Below are positions 1 through 7,809 of a stretch of 64,000 bases of DNA, in pieces. Numbering within the stretch: the stretch's first letter is position 1; every line of letters starts with the position of its first letter. The position numbers and the translations under genes are program-made. This DNA comes from CBDCXF01 sp965223755 (lineage in GTDB: Bacteria; Acidobacteriota; Thermoanaerobaculia; Multivoradales; JAHEKO01). The notes under the pieces were generated by a model. That model did not search any database and was not told the DNA's origin. It worked only from the letters and a program-made list of their open reading frames with translations. The stretch covers positions 496,001 through 560,000 of the forward strand of contig CBDCXF010000002.1 in assembly GCA_965223755.1 (NCBI GenBank), written 5' to 3'.

Positions 1-851
1 GCAGCCCGCAAAGGGATAGCCAGGGTTAAAACCATGGCGAAGCCGGCGAAGACCGCGCCGGCGACAAAATAGGGCGGAAAGATAGTTGCGTGCCAGCCCG
101 CCAACTGGCCCACGGCGAAGTCGAAGCTGACCACAGTGTGCACCGACACCACCAAGGGGGTCGCGAGGCCGGCGAGGAGCAGATAGGCCACTTCGTAGTT
201 GTGCCAGTGCTCGGCCGAGCCGCGCCAGCCCATGGCGCCGAAGCCGTAGGCGATCTTCTTGAACTTGCGCCGCGATTGGTCGCGTAGCGTCGCCAAGTCG
301 GGGATCAGCCCCACGTACCAAAACAGCAGCGACACCAGCGCATAGGTCGAAACCGCAAACACGTCCCAAATCAGCGGACTGCGAAACTGCGGCCACAGGT
401 CCATCGAGTTGGGATACGGCATCAGCCAATAGGCGAGCCACGGGCGACCGGTATGGACGATGGGAAAAATCCCCGCGCAGGCCACCGCAAACAGCGTCAT
501 GGCCTCGGCAAAACGATTGATTGAGGTACGCCACTCCTGCCGCAGCAGAAGCAAGATGGCGGAGATCAGGGTTCCGGCGTGGCCGATTCCGATCCACCAA
601 ACAAAGTTGATGATCGCGAAACCCCAGCCCACCGGGTTGTTGAGACCCCAAATTCCAGTGCCTTCGATCACCAATTTGGTGAGCGAGAACAACAGCACCA
701 TGACCAGGCCGAAGGACAGCCCGAACGCGACCCACCACCAGCGGGGCATCTTTTCGAGAACCACCGTGGCGATGTGGTCGGTGACCGAGGCCGAGGTGTG
801 CCCGGGAGCCACAACCGGCGTTTCTGGCACGAAGGTCTTGTGGCGGCTCAA
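1..851 (-). CDS. actC: ActC, NrfD-like integral membrane subunit of Alternative Complex III (3' end outside window)
   Basis: Polytopic membrane subunit that holds the quinol site of the quinol:cytochrome c oxidoreductase (ACIII). The first 283 residues are visible; the frame is open to the window edge. After a polar N-terminus come hydrophobic segments such as WWWVAFGLSFGLVMVLLFSL and FVWWIGIGHAGTLISAILLL; the latter is the NrfD/PsrC-type signature. A TTG start at 849-851 overlaps the actB stop codon (TTGA); an in-frame GTG lies at 828-830. Gene order actA-actB-actC matches the known act cluster, and the remaining act genes should follow outside the window. The family assignment is firm; the start is less certain. 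Confidence 0.9.
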   Translation of the reverse strand, partial: MSRHKTFVPETPVVAPGHTSASVTDHIATVVLEKMPRWWWVAFGLSFGLVMVLLFSLTKLVIEGTGIWGLNNPVGWGFAIINFVWWIGIGHAGTLISAILLLLRQEWRTSINRFAEAMTLFAVACAGIFPIVHTGRPWLAYWLMPYPNSMDLWPQFRSPLIWDVFAVSTYALVSLLFWYVGLIPDLATLRDQSRRKFKKIAYGFGAMGWRGSAEHWHNYEVAYLLLAGLATPLVVSVHTVVSFDFAVGQLAGWHATIFPPYFVAGAVFAGFAMVLTLAIPLRA

Positions 852-3800
852 GAGTGTTCCCCTCCGCCCGATGACTTTCCGTCCGTGTTCTTGACCTTGG
901 CCAGGTAGGTGGTGCGTGGCCGGGTGCCGAGTTCCGACAGGATTCCGTAATTGAGGGGGTTAGCCTTGGACTTGGAAACCGCGGACTCGGCGTCGTTGAT
1001 GTTGCCAAAGACGATCGCCTCGGTCGGGCAAACCTGTTGGCAAGCAGTCTGGAAGTCGCCGTCGGCGATCTCTCGACCTTCCCGCGTCGCCGCGGAGCGC
1101 GCCTGATTGATGCGCTGCACGCAGTAGGAACACTTCTCCATCACGCCCCGAAAGCGCGTCGAGACATCGGGATTGCGCGCCAACTTGAGGAGTTCCGTCT
1201 CTGAGTCGTGGTATTTGTGGAAGTTGAAGCGCCTCACCTTGTAGGGACAGTTGTCGGCGCAGTAGCGGGTGCCAACGCATCGGTTGTAGACCATGTCGTT
1301 GAGACCTTCGTCGGAGTGCACCGTCGCCGACACCGGACAGACCACCTCACACGGTGCCTGTTCGCAGTGCTGGCACATCACCGGCTGATGGTGCAGCTCG
1401 GGGTCGTCGAGCTCGCCTTCGTAGTAACGGTCGATGCGAATCCAGTGCATCTCGCGCCCAAGGGCGACTTGCTCCTTGCCGACCACCGGAATGTTGTTCT
1501 CCGACTGGCAAGCGACCACGCAAGCGTTACAGCCGGTACAGGCATTCAAATCGACCGTCATGCCCCAGGAGTAACCGTCGTAGGGCCATTCCGGCATCAT
1601 GGTCAAGGAATCGTCGATGCCGTGACCCACGTGCTGAGCAAATTCGGGATGGTGTTCGAACTCGTCCAGCGTTGCTGTGCGCACCAGGTGGCGCTTCTCG
1701 GCCGTGCGCCCTTCGAGATTCTCACCCTGCCAGGGGTCGGGAGCGATGTTGCTGTGCAACTGGGTGCTGGCCAGTTGGTAGGTACCGCCCGCCGCGTCGA
1801 TCGACACCGGACCGCCCCAGGCGAAGTCAGTGGTACGCAAAGTATTGGCATTGAAGCCCAAGCTGCTACCGACCCGCCCAGCGTTGGCGCGGCCGTAGCC
1901 GAGATGCAGCGTCACCGCGTTCTTGGCCTGCCCAGGATGCACCCAGACCGGCACTTCCAGACTGCGCCCGGATACCGTAACCGTCACCAAGTCGTTGGTT
2001 TTGACACCGCGCTCCCCGGCCAAAGCGGGGCTCATCAGCAAGGCGTTGTCCCAGGTCAGCTTGGTGAACGGCTTCGGGCACTCTTGTAACCAACCGTTGT
2101 TGGCAAAGCGACCATCCCAGACTGTGGGATCGGGACGCAGGGCCAGTTCGATCCCGTCACCGCCGGCCGTTGCCAAGTTGCCGATGGCGGCGGCCACGGC
2201 GGCGGCGGAAATCGTTCCCGATCGGTCCGCAGAGGCGCTGCCGGGGAGGAATCCGTCGTGGAGAGCTTTGCGCCAGCTCTTTTCATCCGCCCCAAAACTG
2301 TCGGCCCACTGCGCCTTGAGCAACTCCTCGCCCGAGCGCTCTCCCTCTTCGGTCAACGCCGATAACACCTCGGCCGCCGACTTGCCGCCGTACAGCGGCT
2401 CGATGAGCGGCTGCTGCAGGGTCAGGGTGCCATCCGACGATCGCGCGTCGCCCCAGCACTCCAGGTAGTGAGCTTCCGCCAGCACCCATTGGCAATATTC
2501 GGCGGTTTCGTTGCGGTGCTGGCCGAGATAGATGCGGCGCCCGACCTTGAACATGCGGTTGGCGAAGTCGAGGTCGGCCGGAGCGTCGAACACCGGATTG
2601 CCGCCGACGATGACCAACGCGTCGACTTCGCCGGCTTCCATATCGTTGGCCAACTCGGCGATCGACTGCCAGGTGTCCACCGGTTCCACCTCGGCGGCCT
2701 CCGTGAGGCGCACTGTCGAACCATTGCCGCCCGAACCGATATTGCCCGAACTGATATTGCCTAGCCCTTGGTTGATTGCCAGCGCCAGGACGTGGAGGTC
2801 CGGGCTGGCATAGGGGCCGGGAACAACGATGGATGAGCCGCGGTGCGCTTCGAGGTCCGCCGCCACTCGATCCACTTGCGCTGCAAGCTCCGGCGGCAGC
2901 TCGGCCGCCCCAATTCCAGCGACCCCGAACCGCGCGGCGAGAGCCATCGCCACGGCGTTGATCTCGGCGGGAGTCGCGGCGATGCGCTCATCGGCGACCG
3001 AACCGGTACCAGTCGGCGTCGATTCGAAGGCCCACAAACGCGACATCTCGCCTTGGCCCGGCTTGCGCCGCGACATGAAGTCCTTTGCCGCCCGCACCGA
3101 CCCCAAACCCTGGGTCAGAAAATCGGCGTCGAGCGCAACGACGACATCCGCCTGGGCGTAGTCGTACTGCACGCCCGCCGCCTCGCCCAGGGTACGTTCG
3201 GTAGCCACGCGCTCGGCATTGCGACCCACCGGGTCGTATTGGTGCCACTTTGCGTTCGGGTATTTGGCGAGTACTTCGTCGATGACGGCGCCCAGAGTCG
3301 GCGAGGTCACCGTTGGCGTCAGGATGCGCAGCCGCGCTCCACCGAGGGCCTCCAGCGCCGCCAAAGCACGCGTTGTTTCGTCGACGAACGCGTTCCACGA
3401 GCGGATGCGGCCGAGGTGATGGATGTTGTGCAAGCGGTCTGGATCGTAGAGGTCAAGGATCGAGGCCTGAGCGAATAGATCGGTAGCACCCAAACTCATA
3501 GGGTGTTCGGGGTTGCCCTCGATCTTGGTCGGGCGGCCCATGTGGCTCTCCGCCAACAACCCTTGGGCGAACCCGTCCATGGTCATCGAGGTGGCAAAGA
3601 ACAACGGCTGACCGGGAACGATCTGCTCGGGCTGTTCTACATAGGGAACGATCTTCTCGAACGGTTGGCGGGTGCAGGCGGCCAGACCGCCAAACGCCAG
3701 CGAAGCCCCCATCACCTGGAGAAACGACCGGCGGCTGAATCCGTCCGACCAATCGATTGCCGATTGCGGGAACTCGCGGTCCACCATCTCGCGGAAACCC

Positions 3801-3973
3801 TCGCTTCCCGCGAGTTCGTCGAGGCTGCGCCAGAGCTGCGGACCTCGCTGTCCAGCGAGCTGCTTGCGCACGTCGGCAACCGAAAGCTCCTTGCGCGAGC
3901 TCACTGTAGTCCCGTTTTCAAGGGCCCCGTTCTCAAAAATCTGGCTCTGAGGAGTGGAAGTCTCGGGCTTCAT
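848..3973 (-). CDS. actB: ActB, fused molybdopterin-oxidoreductase-like/iron-sulfur subunit of Alternative Complex III
   Basis: 1041-residue periplasmic electron-transfer subunit joining a molybdopterin-oxidoreductase-like domain to a ferredoxin-like Fe-S domain. A Tat-type motif SRRSFLQVMG lies at residues 80-89, and LAAC at 97-100 may be lipidated. The middle (about 110-740) is the large catalytic-like domain, which is known to lack molybdenum in ACIII. From about residue 810 cysteine clusters follow: CTGCNACVVAC, CQHCEQAPCEVVCP, CVGTRYCADNCP, then CSYCVQRI with CQQVCPTEAI, consistent with the four Fe-S clusters of ActB. It lies 6 nt after actA and overlaps actC, so the three are co-transcribed. 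It passes electrons from quinol towards the haem subunits and a terminal oxidase. Confidence 0.95.
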   Translation of the reverse strand: MKPETSTPQSQIFENGALENGTTVSSRKELSVADVRKQLAGQRGPQLWRSLDELAGSEGFREMVDREFPQSAIDWSDGFSRRSFLQVMGASLAFGGLAACTRQPFEKIVPYVEQPEQIVPGQPLFFATSMTMDGFAQGLLAESHMGRPTKIEGNPEHPMSLGATDLFAQASILDLYDPDRLHNIHHLGRIRSWNAFVDETTRALAALEALGGARLRILTPTVTSPTLGAVIDEVLAKYPNAKWHQYDPVGRNAERVATERTLGEAAGVQYDYAQADVVVALDADFLTQGLGSVRAAKDFMSRRKPGQGEMSRLWAFESTPTGTGSVADERIAATPAEINAVAMALAARFGVAGIGAAELPPELAAQVDRVAADLEAHRGSSIVVPGPYASPDLHVLALAINQGLGNISSGNIGSGGNGSTVRLTEAAEVEPVDTWQSIAELANDMEAGEVDALVIVGGNPVFDAPADLDFANRMFKVGRRIYLGQHRNETAEYCQWVLAEAHYLECWGDARSSDGTLTLQQPLIEPLYGGKSAAEVLSALTEEGERSGEELLKAQWADSFGADEKSWRKALHDGFLPGSASADRSGTISAAAVAAAIGNLATAGGDGIELALRPDPTVWDGRFANNGWLQECPKPFTKLTWDNALLMSPALAGERGVKTNDLVTVTVSGRSLEVPVWVHPGQAKNAVTLHLGYGRANAGRVGSSLGFNANTLRTTDFAWGGPVSIDAAGGTYQLASTQLHSNIAPDPWQGENLEGRTAEKRHLVRTATLDEFEHHPEFAQHVGHGIDDSLTMMPEWPYDGYSWGMTVDLNACTGCNACVVACQSENNIPVVGKEQVALGREMHWIRIDRYYEGELDDPELHHQPVMCQHCEQAPCEVVCPVSATVHSDEGLNDMVYNRCVGTRYCADNCPYKVRRFNFHKYHDSETELLKLARNPDVSTRFRGVMEKCSYCVQRINQARSAATREGREIADGDFQTACQQVCPTEAIVFGNINDAESAVSKSKANPLNYGILSELGTRPRTTYLAKVKNTDGKSSGGGEHS

Positions 3974-3979
3974 CTCGTG

Positions 3980-4624
3980 TTACCTGTGGCAAGCAGAGCA
4001 GGCGATGCGCGGCTCCACTCCATACTCCTCGATCAAATCCATTTGCTGCGAGGCGCTCGCGGGCTCCCAGGTCATGTCTGCGATCGCTTCCTTGGGTCGA
4101 ATTGCAGGTTGCGGATGCCGATGGCAATCCAAACACCAGTTCATCTTGAGCGTGTTGGCGCGCTTCATCAGCGGCATTTCATCGACCCTGCCGTGGCACG
4201 ACACGCAGCCGACCCCTTTGTTGACGTGAGCCGAATGGTCAAAGTAGACGAAATCCGGCAAATCGTGGACGCGCACCCATTCGAGCGGTGTACCGTTGTC
4301 AAAGCTCTCCCGCACCGGTTCCAGCATCGGGCTCTGCGCCCAGATCTGGCTGTGGCAGTTCATGCAGGTGGCGGTCGGCGGCACGCCGGCGATCGCCCCG
4401 CGCTCGACACTGGTGTGACAGTAGCGGCAGTCGATCCCCATGGCCGCAGTGTGGTGATCGTGCGAAAAAGGTACTTGCTGTTCGATGGTCACTCCCTGGC
4501 GGGTGACGATCGGCGACTGATCCAGACGGAAGACCACCCAACCCGCGATCGCGGCGAAGAAAACCGCTCCGAACATGGATACTTTGGCTACAGTGTTGGT
4601 TGAACGATGAAAGACCTGAGCCAT
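3980..4624 (-). CDS. actA: ActA, pentahaem cytochrome c subunit of Alternative Complex III
   Basis: 214-residue membrane-anchored multihaem cytochrome c. One N-terminal membrane helix (VSMFGAVFFAAIAGWVVF) is followed by five CxxCH haem sites: CRYCH, CMNCH, CVSCH, CLDCH and CSACH, the last at the extreme C-terminus. Five haems and this length fit the ActA family. It is the first gene of the act cluster, 6 nt upstream of actB, so its promoter should lie in 4625-4758, which also holds a perfect palindrome. The ATG at 4622-4624 has no strong ribosome binding site. Confidence 0.94.
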   Translation of the reverse strand: MAQVFHRSTNTVAKVSMFGAVFFAAIAGWVVFRLDQSPIVTRQGVTIEQQVPFSHDHHTAAMGIDCRYCHTSVERGAIAGVPPTATCMNCHSQIWAQSPMLEPVRESFDNGTPLEWVRVHDLPDFVYFDHSAHVNKGVGCVSCHGRVDEMPLMKRANTLKMNWCLDCHRHPQPAIRPKEAIADMTWEPASASQQMDLIEEYGVEPRIACSACHR

Positions 4625-4704
4625 GAGTCGAAGATACTTTCGGCGCGCACGACGGCCCAGTGACCACCCATACGCTAATTCGCAGGAGGATATCCGTTTC
4701 TTGC

Positions 4705-4730
4705 GAGCTTGTGAAGAGTTTCACAAGCTC
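4705..4730. promoter_or_regulatory. Perfect 11-bp inverted repeat upstream of actA
   Basis: GAGCTTGTGAA, four bases (GAGT), then TTCACAAGCTC form a perfect 11-bp-stem hairpin or operator-like palindrome. It lies between the sulfotransferase stop (4759) and the actA start (4624). No T-run follows in the direction of transcription, so an operator or mRNA hairpin is as likely as a terminator. Confidence 0.5.
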
Positions 4731-4758
4731 CGTTCGCACCACACGAAGCTCGGTAATT

Positions 4759-5370
4759 CTAGGTTGCCCGGTTGCGGTAGAGAGAGGGATCTACAACGGC
4801 TGCCATTGCCTTGTCATCGAGGTCGCTGCCGATAAACGTAGCGATTTCGCGGACGACGGTTTGGGGGTCGTCGAGTGCGTCGCGGTAGCGCACTTCGAGC
4901 GCCTCGACATAGCGATTGTGTTTGATGAAATAGCGAGTCCGCCAAAGGTCGCTTTCGAACAGAGTGCGCATCTGTTCGTCGTCGGCGCCGCCTTCCTCGC
5001 CGCGACGCTCCAGCATCTTGGCCTGCGACGCCAAGACTTCTTCGATATCGCGCACCATGAACACGACCTTGTAATTGTTGTCGGCCGGCAAGTGACGCAC
5101 CAAATAGGAAATGATCTTGATCGCTTTGCCGCGCGCCTCTTTGAGCCACGACTTGTCCCCCTCTTTGGCCAAGTGCAGCACTCGATCGTCTTCGAAGTAA
5201 CCCTTGGGGTTGTCGATATCGGCTTCCCGGGCTCCGTCGGTGACCACCTCGACCCCCCCGGCCTCCAGCATCTTCATCGCCATCGAGGTGCCCGACCGCG
5301 GCAAGCCGGAGACCACGATGACTGGATCGCCGTATCGCAGTCGTCTCCACCAGCCAAAGAGCCCACTCAT
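4759..5370 (-). CDS. Sulfotransferase family protein
   Basis: 203-residue P-loop sulfotransferase-like protein. Near the N-terminus VIVVSGLPRSGTSM is the 5'-phosphosulfate-binding loop of PAPS-dependent sulfotransferases. Downstream, VFMVRDIEEVLASQ resembles the 3'-phosphate-binding segment, where a conserved Arg is expected. I chose the ATG at 5368-5370 because an upstream extension to 5538 is unlike the family and AGAG lies just 5' of this ATG. It is divergent from the phosphatase genes at 5578 and lies upstream of actA on the same strand. The substrate cannot be read from sequence. Confidence 0.82.
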   Translation of the reverse strand: MSGLFGWWRRLRYGDPVIVVSGLPRSGTSMAMKMLEAGGVEVVTDGAREADIDNPKGYFEDDRVLHLAKEGDKSWLKEARGKAIKIISYLVRHLPADNNYKVVFMVRDIEEVLASQAKMLERRGEEGGADDEQMRTLFESDLWRTRYFIKHNRYVEALEVRYRDALDDPQTVVREIATFIGSDLDDKAMAAVVDPSLYRNRAT

Positions 5371-5411
5371 TTTGTCTCTTGCAGCCTTCGAGGTAGACAA
5401 TTTAGTTTGAC

Positions 5412-5429
5412 GGCCAAAAAGTTTTGGCC
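5412..5429. repeat. Short palindrome in divergent intergenic region
   Basis: GGCCAAAA-AG-TTTTGGCC, 8-bp arms, between the sulfotransferase and the phosphatase operon start at 5578. It could be an operator for either divergent gene; nothing further supports this. Confidence 0.4.
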
Positions 5430-5577
5430 CGTTCGCAGTGGTTTCGAGTCGCGCCGGTTTCGATAGAATGCGCCCACTCCGGGAGGCCCGGAGACTCTTG
5501 GTGCCGACCCAAAAGCCGTGCGTTGAAGACACTAGCATGGTTCAATTGGCACGGCGCAACAGCCTTAAGTCGCAAGA

Positions 5578-7809
5578 ATGAATCAAGTGATATTGCAACG
5601 GTGGACTCATGCCCGCACGGCGCGGTGGCTGTTGACACGAGGGCTCATTGCATTCGCCATCTTGTCCTTGTCGGCGGCCCCTGCGGCCGCCTACATCGGA
5701 CCGGGTGCCGGCTTTGCCCTGGTGGCGAGCTTCGGTGTTGTGATCGTGGCTTTGGTGGTCGCCATCTTGGCGATTCTCACCTGGCCGTTTCGCATGGGAT
5801 GGCGGGCGTGGAAGAAGCCCAAGCGCGGCAAATCGAGGGTGCGGCGTCTGATCGTCGTCGGACTCGACGGCATGGACCCCAAGCTCACCGACCGCTTCAT
5901 GGCCGAGGGCAAACTGCCCAACTTCGAGAAGCTGGCCGAACAGGGCACCTACAGCAAGCTGCGAACGACCTTTCCCTCGATTTCTCCGGTGGCCTGGTCG
6001 TCGTTTTCGACCGGCACTCATCCCGCCAAGCACAACATCTACGACTTTCTCGACCGGGACCGACGTACGTATTTGCCGGTCCTGTCGTCAACCGAAATTT
6101 CGAGCGTGCCCAAACGTGGTGCTGCTCTGCTCTCCAAAATCAAACTGGGCAAGTACCGCATTCCGACCGAGAAACCGCAGATTCGACTGCTGCGCAAGTC
6201 GAAGCCGTTTTGGTCCATCCTCGGCGACCACTACATCTGGTCGACGGTGCTGAGAGTACCGATCACCTTTCCACCCGATCGTTTCTACGGCGCGCAACTT
6301 TCGGCCATGTGCGTGCCGGATTTGCTCGGCACCCAGGGCACCTTCCTGCTGTTCACCAATCGCAAATCGGACTCCGCCTTCAAAGAGGGCGGCATCCGCG
6401 TACCGCTCACCAACGGCACGGCCACGGGTCGTTGGGATGCGCAGATTGAGGGGCCCGAGAACAGCTACGTTGAAGGCGAACCACCGATGGCGGTGCCACT
6501 GTCCTTGACCACGAATGGCGGTTCAAAGGCCAAGTTGACCATTGGCGATGACGAAGTAGACCTCAAGGTCGGGGGGGAGCTGTCGGATTGGATCAAGATC
6601 GAGTTCCGCGCCGCTCCTGGGATCAAGGTGCCGGCCCTGGTTCGGGTGCAACTCCTGGAAGCCGATGATCATGTCTCGCTGTACATGACCCCTCTCAACC
6701 TCGATCCCGAGAGTCCGGCGATGCCGATCTCACACCCTTCGTACTACGCCACCTACTTGGCCAAGAAGATCGGCCCCTATGCCACCCTCGGCCTGGCTGA
6801 GGACACCTGGGCGCTCAATGAGGACGTCACCGATGATGCCGCCTTTCTGCAGCAGACCTACGACATCGACAAAGAGCGCGAAGACATGTTCTTTGCCGCC
6901 ATGGAGAAGCAAAAAGAGGGGTCGCTGGTCTGCGTCTTCGACGGTACCGACCGCATCCAGCACATGTTCTGGCGCTATCTGGAGGAAGGCCATCCAGCAG
7001 CGGACGGCAAGGAAGACGCCGAGCACAAGAACGCCATCGCCAAGCTCTACGAACACAACAACGCTCTCGTGGGCAGGGTGATGCAGAAACTCAAGAAGGG
7101 AGACCTTCTATTCGTCCTTTCCGATCACGGATTTGCTTCGTTTCGCCGCGGCGTCAATCTGAACGCCTGGCTCTACGCCAACGGCTACTTGACACTCAAA
7201 GAGGGAACCGATGGCTCGGCCGAATGGCTGCGCGATGTCGACTGGTCCAAGACGCGGGCCTATTCACTGGGTCTGACCGGCGTGTTCTTGAACGTGCGCA
7301 GCCGTGAGGAAGAAGGAATCGTCGAGCCCGGAGATGAAGCGCAGGCGCTCAAAGATGAACTCATCGCCAAACTCAACGGGCTGCGCGATGACGAAAAGAA
7401 CGAAGAAGCCATCAAAGAGGTGTTCGACACCACCAAACTCTATGGGGGTCCGTACCTGCGCAATGCGCCGGACCTGCTAATCGGTTACAACCCCGGCTAC
7501 CGCATTTCCTGGGACTCCGCCTCCGGTATGGTCTCCGGACCGACCTTCGAAGACAACACCAAAGCCTGGAGCGGCGATCACTGCGTTGACCCCAGGCAGG
7601 TGCCGGGAGTCCTGTTCTCGAACCTCGCCATCGATGACGATGACCCGGCACTGGTGGACATCGCCCCAACGGCGCTGGAACTCTTCGGCATCCAACCACC
7701 GCAGCACATGGAAGGCAAGGCCCTGTTCCGCGCTGAGAACCCCGTTCTCAGCGGGCCGGCTCTTATGGGCTCGACTCTCAGCGGTGAGTCGACGGAGGGA
7801 GCGCAATGA
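5578..7809 (+). CDS. Membrane-anchored alkaline phosphatase-fold phosphodiesterase/phosphatase
   Basis: 743 residues of the type I phosphodiesterase/nucleotide pyrophosphatase (alkaline-phosphatase-fold) family. The N-terminus has a signal-like hydrophobic stretch, then a second membrane segment (FGVVIVALVVAILAILTWPF). The catalytic domain starts with VVGLDGMD (metal Asp) and continues with FPSISPVAWSSFSTG (nucleophile region), FDGTDRIQHMFW, LSDHGFASF and GDH, together the expected two-metal ligand set. Its stop overlaps the start of the paralogue at 7806 (ATGA), so both are translationally coupled. The substrate is unknown; lipid-linked or glycan phosphoesters are possible for the family. 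Confidence 0.85.
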   Translation: MNQVILQRWTHARTARWLLTRGLIAFAILSLSAAPAAAYIGPGAGFALVASFGVVIVALVVAILAILTWPFRMGWRAWKKPKRGKSRVRRLIVVGLDGMDPKLTDRFMAEGKLPNFEKLAEQGTYSKLRTTFPSISPVAWSSFSTGTHPAKHNIYDFLDRDRRTYLPVLSSTEISSVPKRGAALLSKIKLGKYRIPTEKPQIRLLRKSKPFWSILGDHYIWSTVLRVPITFPPDRFYGAQLSAMCVPDLLGTQGTFLLFTNRKSDSAFKEGGIRVPLTNGTATGRWDAQIEGPENSYVEGEPPMAVPLSLTTNGGSKAKLTIGDDEVDLKVGGELSDWIKIEFRAAPGIKVPALVRVQLLEADDHVSLYMTPLNLDPESPAMPISHPSYYATYLAKKIGPYATLGLAEDTWALNEDVTDDAAFLQQTYDIDKEREDMFFAAMEKQKEGSLVCVFDGTDRIQHMFWRYLEEGHPAADGKEDAEHKNAIAKLYEHNNALVGRVMQKLKKGDLLFVLSDHGFASFRRGVNLNAWLYANGYLTLKEGTDGSAEWLRDVDWSKTRAYSLGLTGVFLNVRSREEEGIVEPGDEAQALKDELIAKLNGLRDDEKNEEAIKEVFDTTKLYGGPYLRNAPDLLIGYNPGYRISWDSASGMVSGPTFEDNTKAWSGDHCVDPRQVPGVLFSNLAIDDDDPALVDIAPTALELFGIQPPQHMEGKALFRAENPVLSGPALMGSTLSGESTEGAQ

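Noticed and set aside
1208..2089. Long plus-strand open frame (293 codons) inside actB
   Set aside because: Antisense shadow of a strongly coding GC-rich gene with clear Fe-S motifs; no ribosome binding site or family resemblance. The same holds for plus-strand frames at 43949-44686 in lptD and similar cases.
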